Assembly (NCBI GenBank): GCA_017694735.1
Contig: JADIMN010000029.1
Coordinates: forward strand, 1-8,746
Origin: Candidatus Alectryobacillus merdavium
GTDB taxonomy: Bacteria > Bacillota_I > Bacilli_A > RFN20 > CAG-826
DNA length: 8,746 bases
Reading direction: 5' to 3'
The position numbers were made by a program, and so were the translations under genes. Under the pieces are notes generated by a model. It saw nothing but the letters and a program-made list of their open reading frames with translations, was not told where the DNA came from and did not search any database. Shown here in pieces: positions 4,973-8,746 of the stretch; within the stretch, counting starts at the first letter, position 1; each line of letters opens with the position of its first letter.

Positions 4973-6811
4973 CTACTTTTTATCTGTAAAATCAGCATCG
5001 ATTACATCATCTTTTGCTTCTGTATTTTGATTAGAATTATCAGAAGTGTTTGTTGTAGTTTGAGATGCAGAAGGATTTCCCTGAGCTTGTGCCATATATT
5101 CAGCAGCTCTTTCTAAATCAGAAATCTTACTTCTTAAAGTATCCATATCGTTTTTATCAAGAGCTTCTTTTAATTCATCTCTTAGCTTAATAGTTTGATC
5201 TTTTTGATTTTGGTCAATTGAATCACCTTTTTCAGCTAATCCTTGATCAATTGAATTAATATATTGTTCAGCTTTATTTCTTAATTCAGCTTCTTCTTTT
5301 CTCTTATCGTCAGCTTCTTTGTTTTCTTCAGCTTCTCTAACCATTCTATCGATATCTTCTTTACTTAATCCATTAGATCCAGTAATGGTTATTTCTTGTT
5401 CTTTATTAGTATCTAAATCTTTAGCACTAACTTTTACAATACCATTAACATCAATTGAGAAAGTAACTTCAATTCTTGGTTCACCTCTTCTTGCAGGTTT
5501 AATACCATTTAATTGGAAGTGTCCAAGTAACTTATTATCTCTTGCCATTGGTCTTTCACCTTGATAAACCATAATGTCAACTGCAGGTTGATTATCTGCT
5601 GCTGTAGAGAAAATTTGAGATTTAGTAGTTGGAATAGTTGTATTTCTATTGATTAATGGAGTCATAACACCACCCATTGTCTCAATACCTAATGTTAAAG
5701 GAGTAACATCAAGTAAAACAACATCTTTTACATCACCACTAACAATACCACCTTGAATAGCAGCACCAATACTTACTGCTTCATCAGGATTAACACTTAA
5801 GTTTGGTGTCTTTCTTGTATATCTTTTAACTAATTCTTGAACAGCTGGCATTCTAATACTTCCACCGATAAGTAATACTTCACCTAAATCATCTGGAGTA
5901 ATTTTTGCATCAGCCATTGCTTTTTGAATAGGTCCTTCACATCTATAAAGTAAGTCTTTTGTTAACTCTTCAAATTTTGCTCTTGTAAGAGTAGCTTCAA
6001 AGTTAATAGGACCATTTGCATTCATACCAATAAATGGTAATGAAATTGTGGTTTCAACACTACTAGATAATTCGATTTTAGCCTTTTCAGCTGCATCTTT
6101 ATATCTTTGTTGAGCCATCTTATCGTTAATATCTATATTAAATTGAGCTTTGATTTGATCGTGTATCCATTTAGCGATAGCGTTGTCCCAATCGTCTCCA
6201 CCAAGTCTATTATCACCGCTTGTAGCGACAACTTCAAATGTACCATCACCAATGTCAAGAATAGAAACATCTAGTGTTCCACCACCTAAGTCGAAAACAA
6301 GGATTGTTTCGCTTTTTTGTGAATTCTCAAGACCATATGCTAAAGCAGCAGCGGTTGGTTCATTAATAATTCTTACAACATCTAAACCAGCAATTTTTCC
6401 TGCGTCTTTTGTTGCTTGTCTTTGAGCATCGTTAAAATATGCTGGTACAGTAATAACAGCTTTATCAACTTTGTGGCCGATATTTTTTTCAGCATAAGAT
6501 TTCATATAAGCTAAAACTTTTGCTGAAATTTCTTGTGGAGTAAAATCTTTATTTAAACATCCAACATGAACTTTTTCAGATGTACCCATTTTTCTTTTAA
6601 TGGATGAAACAGTATCTGGATTAGTTATTGCTTGTCTTTTAGCAGCGTTTCCAACAATTTCTTCACCATTAGCTTTAAAAGCAACTACGCTAGGTGTAGT
6701 CATTGTTCCCTCTGGATTTGGAATAACTTTAACCTTTCCATCAGCTTGTAAATATGAAACAACAGAGTTAGTTGTTCCAAGATCGATTCCTAAAATAATT
6801 TCTTTTGCCAT
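4973..6811 (-). CDS. dnaK: Molecular chaperone DnaK (Hsp70)
   Basis: ATP-driven cytoplasmic chaperone that binds and releases unfolded polypeptides in a cycle with DnaJ and GrpE. The protein is 612 residues and complete. The ATPase domain shows phosphate loop 1 GIDLGTTNS (8-16), NEPTAAALAYG (150-160), phosphate loop 2 FDLGGGTLDVS (173-183), GDNRLGGDDWD (199-209) and the adenosine motif GGSIRMP (316-322). The conserved linker DVVLLDVTPLTLGIE is at 363-377. The substrate-binding beta domain and helical lid follow, then a Gln/Asn/Thr-rich tail ending in DDVIDADF. The length and NRLGGDDW match Gram-positive DnaK, which lacks the ATPase-domain insert of proteobacteria. GGSIR in place of the usual GGSTR is a small variation. 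ATG 6811 has AAGGAGG (6821-6827) nine bases upstream, touching the grpE stop. The stop codon is TAG. Confidence 0.99.
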   Translation of the reverse strand: MAKEIILGIDLGTTNSVVSYLQADGKVKVIPNPEGTMTTPSVVAFKANGEEIVGNAAKRQAITNPDTVSSIKRKMGTSEKVHVGCLNKDFTPQEISAKVLAYMKSYAEKNIGHKVDKAVITVPAYFNDAQRQATKDAGKIAGLDVVRIINEPTAAALAYGLENSQKSETILVFDLGGGTLDVSILDIGDGTFEVVATSGDNRLGGDDWDNAIAKWIHDQIKAQFNIDINDKMAQQRYKDAAEKAKIELSSSVETTISLPFIGMNANGPINFEATLTRAKFEELTKDLLYRCEGPIQKAMADAKITPDDLGEVLLIGGSIRMPAVQELVKRYTRKTPNLSVNPDEAVSIGAAIQGGIVSGDVKDVVLLDVTPLTLGIETMGGVMTPLINRNTTIPTTKSQIFSTAADNQPAVDIMVYQGERPMARDNKLLGHFQLNGIKPARRGEPRIEVTFSIDVNGIVKVSAKDLDTNKEQEITITGSNGLSKEDIDRMVREAEENKEADDKRKEEAELRNKAEQYINSIDQGLAEKGDSIDQNQKDQTIKLRDELKEALDKNDMDTLRSKISDLERAAEYMAQAQGNPSASQTTTNTSDNSNQNTEAKDDVIDADFTDKK

Positions 6812-6820
6812 ATATAAAAT

Positions 6821-6827
6821 CCTCCTT
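6821..6827 (-). promoter_or_regulatory. dnaK ribosome binding site overlapping the grpE stop
   Basis: AAGGAGG on the minus strand, nine bases before the dnaK ATG. It shares bases 6826-6827 with the grpE TAA. This tight packing supports co-transcription of grpE and dnaK. Confidence 0.8.
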
Positions 6828-7425
6828 AATTATTTTCTTTATTTTCTTCGTTTTTATCAGTTTCTTCTTGTTTATGCTTTGTTACATAAACCATTGCAGT
6901 TCTAATCAAACGATCATGTAATTTATAACCATTTGCATAAACTTTAGCGACCAGATTTTCTTCACCATCGCTTTCAATGGTATCAATAGCGTGCATAAAT
7001 CTTTCATCAAATTTATCACCTATTTTAGGTTCTAATTCACTAACGCCTTCATCTTTTAAGACATTAATCAAATTTGTATATATAAAGCTAAATCCTTGTA
7101 AGAAATTTTTCATTTCTTCAGTTTTTGGTTCAGCTTTCAATGCTAAATTAAAGCTATCTAAGGCAGGAAGAAGTTTTTCAATAAAGCCGCTAGCACGATA
7201 CTTTAAAGCTTCTCTATGATCTTTTTCAATTGATTTACGCAAATTATCCATGTCTGCATATGATAGATAATATTTATTTTTCCAATCATCTACAGCTTTT
7301 AATAATTTAGCATTTTCTTCCTTTAATGCTTCGTACTTGGAAATAGATATTTTCTTCTCTTTTTTACAAGCCGAAGTATCTTCATCATTTTTTATTTCAA
7401 CGTTTTCTTTTATTTCTTCACTCAT
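6826..7425 (-). CDS. grpE: Nucleotide exchange factor GrpE
   Basis: Co-chaperone that releases ADP from DnaK and so resets the Hsp70 cycle. The protein is 199 residues, a usual length. An acidic, disordered N-terminus (1-22) is followed by a long helix or coiled coil (about 28-75, including YADMDNLRKSIEKDH), a short helical segment, and the beta-sheet head with the family signature GDKFDERFMHAIDTI near 136-150 and NGYKLHDRLIRTAMVYV at 165-181. The tail is Glu/Asn/Lys-rich. An in-frame start at 7467 would add 14 residues, but ATG 7425 is chosen because AGGAGGGTGG (7431-7440) lies five bases upstream and the peptide then begins MSEEIKE, as GrpE proteins often do. The gene overlaps the hrcA stop by 8 nt (ATGAGTGA), suggesting translational coupling. 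Confidence 0.97.
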   Translation of the reverse strand: MSEEIKENVEIKNDEDTSACKKEKKISISKYEALKEENAKLLKAVDDWKNKYYLSYADMDNLRKSIEKDHREALKYRASGFIEKLLPALDSFNLALKAEPKTEEMKNFLQGFSFIYTNLINVLKDEGVSELEPKIGDKFDERFMHAIDTIESDGEENLVAKVYANGYKLHDRLIRTAMVYVTKHKQEETDKNEENKENN

Positions 7426-8446
7426 CGCTTCCACCCTCCTTCTTATTATATTTAATGTCAATTTCATTTATTAAACCTTTTAGAATAGATATTGCATTGC
7501 TATAATCCATCCTTACAGGGCCTATTAAACTAATAATATTATCTCTAGCGCCAGGAAGATCAACTTTCGCAGACAATATAGAAATATTTTTATATTGAGA
7601 TTGATCGTTTCCGATTTTTACGCTAATACCATTGCTCTTTAAAGTTTCGTCAGTTATATCTTTAAAGAAATCTGGGGATTCGAGTAACTTAATGAGAGTT
7701 TTAATATCATTAGGATCGTTGTTAAATTCAGGCTGTTCAAGAAGTTTTTCTCTTCCGTAAATAATAACTTTACTATTAGTTAACGACGACAGCGTTGACA
7801 ACAAGCTTTGATACATTAAATCACCATCAATCAAATAGTCTTGAATTATTGGTTTAATAACATCTAATTTGTCTTTAATTTCACAAATTTTTGTTCCAAC
7901 AAGTCTTTTGCTTAATATATCAACACACTTTTGAAGATCTGATAATCTCAAATTTTCATCAAAGAAGAATGTTTTATTAACAACTTTTCCCTTACTTGTA
8001 ACAAATATTACAGTAGATGAATTATTTGAGATAGGAACTAATTGAAGAGAAGCAAGACTCTCTTCCATATCGCTGTTTCCTAAGATAATTGAAGCCATAT
8101 TTGTCATTTGCGATAGAACTTCGCACGATTTGGAAAGTATTTCTTGTACACTCTTCAATCTATTGTCTAGCATAGTTTGAAGTTTATACTTAACATCAGA
8201 ATCAATGTTAGATTTTCTTAAATTATCAATGTAATATTGATAACCTTTAGTACTAGGAATACGTCCGCCCGATGTATGAGGTTTTTCGATATAACCCTCA
8301 TTTTCTAGTTCTTGCATGACATTTCTAATAGTAGCACTGCTAATATTTAGATTGTATTTTTCAATTAAACTTTTAGAACCGACTGGAGAGGCGGTTTCAA
8401 TAAATGTCTCAACAATCATTCTTAATACATCGTCTCTTCGATCCAT
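7418..8446 (-). CDS. hrcA: Heat-inducible transcription repressor HrcA
   Basis: DNA-binding repressor of class I heat-shock genes. It binds CIRCE inverted repeats and, in studied Firmicutes, needs the GroE chaperonin to stay active. The protein is 342 residues, a full-length size. The N-terminal winged helix (about 1-75) shows VGSKSL, SSATIRNVMQELENEGYI and HTSGGRIPSTKGYQYYID, all highly characteristic. The GAF-like and dimerisation regions follow, and LIGPVRMDYSNAISILKGL near the C-terminus is typical. ATG 8446 has AAAGG (8454-8458) seven bases upstream, directly abutting a CIRCE site. The stop is TGA at 7420-7418 and overlaps grpE. As first gene of the operon behind two CIRCE sites, it should repress its own synthesis. 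Confidence 0.98.
   Translation of the reverse strand: MDRRDDVLRMIVETFIETASPVGSKSLIEKYNLNISSATIRNVMQELENEGYIEKPHTSGGRIPSTKGYQYYIDNLRKSNIDSDVKYKLQTMLDNRLKSVQEILSKSCEVLSQMTNMASIILGNSDMEESLASLQLVPISNNSSTVIFVTSKGKVVNKTFFFDENLRLSDLQKCVDILSKRLVGTKICEIKDKLDVIKPIIQDYLIDGDLMYQSLLSTLSSLTNSKVIIYGREKLLEQPEFNNDPNDIKTLIKLLESPDFFKDITDETLKSNGISVKIGNDQSQYKNISILSAKVDLPGARDNIISLIGPVRMDYSNAISILKGLINEIDIKYNKKEGGSDE
7431..7440 (-). promoter_or_regulatory. grpE ribosome binding site
   Basis: AGGAGGGTGG on the minus strand, five bases before ATG 7425 and located within the end of hrcA. It decides the grpE start over the longer in-frame reading from 7467. Confidence 0.8.
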
Positions 8447-8458
8447 AATTTTACCTTT

Positions 8459-8485
8459 CTAGCACTCATTATTCTCGAATGCTAA
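8459..8485 (-). promoter_or_regulatory. CIRCE operator 1 (overlaps predicted transcription start)
   Basis: Inverted repeat with 9-bp arms and a 9-bp spacer. On the plus strand it reads CTAGCACTC (8459-8467), spacer 8468-8476, GAATGCTAA (8477-8485). The consensus is TTAGCACTC-N9-GAGTGCTAA, so each arm has one mismatch. The predicted +1 (about 8483) lies inside it and its inner edge touches the hrcA ribosome site, so bound HrcA would block initiation. In RNA it could also form a 5' hairpin. Confidence 0.95.
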
Positions 8486-8489
8486 AAAC

Positions 8490-8518
8490 ATTATAAATAT
8501 ATAAATTAGCACTGTCAA
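8490..8518 (-). promoter_or_regulatory. Sigma-A promoter of the hrcA-grpE-dnaK-dnaJ operon
   Basis: On the minus strand the -35 is TTGACA (8518-8513) and the -10 is TATAAT (8495-8490), with a 17-bp spacer (8512-8496). Both hexamers and the spacing match the consensus exactly. The predicted start is near 8483, giving a leader of about 37 nt. The -35 lies inside CIRCE 2, and CIRCE 1 begins 4 bp beyond the -10, so this intrinsically strong promoter is probably held off by HrcA. Confidence 0.93.
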
Positions 8519-8532
8519 CAAAAAAGTGCTAA
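8506..8532 (-). promoter_or_regulatory. CIRCE operator 2 (overlaps the -35)
   Basis: On the plus strand it reads TTAGCACTG (8506-8514), a 9-bp spacer (8515-8523) and AAGTGCTAA (8524-8532). Each arm has one mismatch to the CIRCE consensus, at the innermost base in both. It covers the whole -35 and ends 3 bp from the hemW stop codon. Its centre is 47 bp from that of CIRCE 1. As RNA in a hemW transcript it could form an 8-bp stem. Confidence 0.93.
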
Positions 8533-8535
8533 AAA

Positions 8536-8746
8536 TTATAATAATTTTTCTAAAAGTGAGTCCAAGACGTAAAATCCAGAATCTGTACAAACTATTTTGT
8601 TATTATTTTTTATTAAAAAATTATTTTTAATAAGCAAATTTATAGTTTCGAAGTGTTCTTCATAGAAATCAACATTAAAATTTTGTTTTATATAATTTAA
8701 ATCTAAACCTTCGTTAGTTCTTAAATTGAGCATTACTTGATAGAAA
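8536..8746 (-). CDS. hemW: HemW C-terminal fragment (window edge)
   Basis: Last 70 or so codons of a gene running off the right edge. The visible end reads FYQVMLNLRTNEGLDLNYIKQNF, then YEEHFETINLLIKNNFLI and KIVCTDSGFYVLDSLLEKLL. This matches the C-terminal domain of the radical-SAM HemN/HemW family (compare MLGLR..EG, F...I..L...GL, LT..G..V.D.I...L). HemW is a haem-binding protein annotated in the past as oxygen-independent coproporphyrinogen oxidase. The frame is open through base 8746, so the methionine at 8733 is internal and not a start. In B. subtilis the HemW-type gene lies just before hrcA, which supports the assignment. The radical-SAM part lies outside the window, so HemW and HemN cannot be told apart by their catalytic motif here. 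Confidence 0.85.
   Translation of the reverse strand, partial: FYQVMLNLRTNEGLDLNYIKQNFNVDFYEEHFETINLLIKNNFLIKNNNKIVCTDSGFYVLDSLLEKLL

Noticed and set aside
5319..6905. Several plus-strand open frames antisense to dnaK and the grpE end
   Set aside because: All are short, lie opposite well-conserved dnaK/grpE codons, and have Ser/Leu/Pro-rich shadow composition. The same applies to the plus-strand frames at 1538-1744 and 6977-7219.
8536..8733. A separate 65-residue gene starting at the ATG at 8733
   Set aside because: The frame is open upstream to the window edge and the sequence matches the C-terminus of HemW, so the methionine is internal (MLNLR corresponds to the family MLGLR).

Overview
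The window is AT-rich (roughly 30% GC) and every credible gene lies on the minus strand, so transcription runs from the high coordinates to the low ones. The gene set and order (hemW end, hrcA-grpE-dnaK-dnaJ, then mtaB and rpsU), the HrcA/CIRCE control and the Gram-positive-type DnaK point to a low-GC Firmicutes/Bacilli-like bacterium. It is probably an uncultured host-associated or metagenome-derived lineage. TGA acts as an ordinary stop at the end of hrcA, so this does not look like a recoded (code 4) mycoplasma.

In transcription order, from the right edge: the 3' end of hemW (8746-8536); a control region of about 90 bp (8535-8447) with a consensus sigma-A promoter and two CIRCE operators; the heat-shock operon hrcA (8446-7418), grpE (7425-6826), dnaK (6811-4973) and dnaJ (4907-3768), with a strong hairpin between dnaK and dnaJ; a zinc-ribbon, three-helix membrane protein (3723-3265); an unrecognised 258-residue protein (3192-2416) whose stop overlaps the start of mtaB; mtaB (2423-1137); a 107-bp gap carrying a -10 element and phased A-tracts; rpmF (1029-841), deoC (826-185) and the first 33 codons of rpsU (141-42). 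Bases 9-41 match the Illumina Nextera transposase adapter with one mismatch, and bases 1-8 may be the index. They are sequencing artefact, so rpsU is cut by the assembly and not by biology.

HrcA represses its own operon through CIRCE. GrpE, DnaK and DnaJ form the Hsp70 folding cycle. The downstream genes serve translation: MtaB modifies tRNA, and L32 and S21 are ribosomal proteins. DeoC is a nucleoside-catabolism enzyme placed among them. No gene-free stretch exceeds about 110 bp.

Most of the window is a conserved housekeeping block. The least explained parts are the two proteins between dnaJ and mtaB, which occupy the place where B. subtilis and relatives carry prmA and rsmE, together with the dnaK-dnaJ hairpin, the paired CIRCE sites and the A-tracts upstream of rpmF. 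I found no mobile element, CRISPR array, RNA gene or obviously new multi-gene system.
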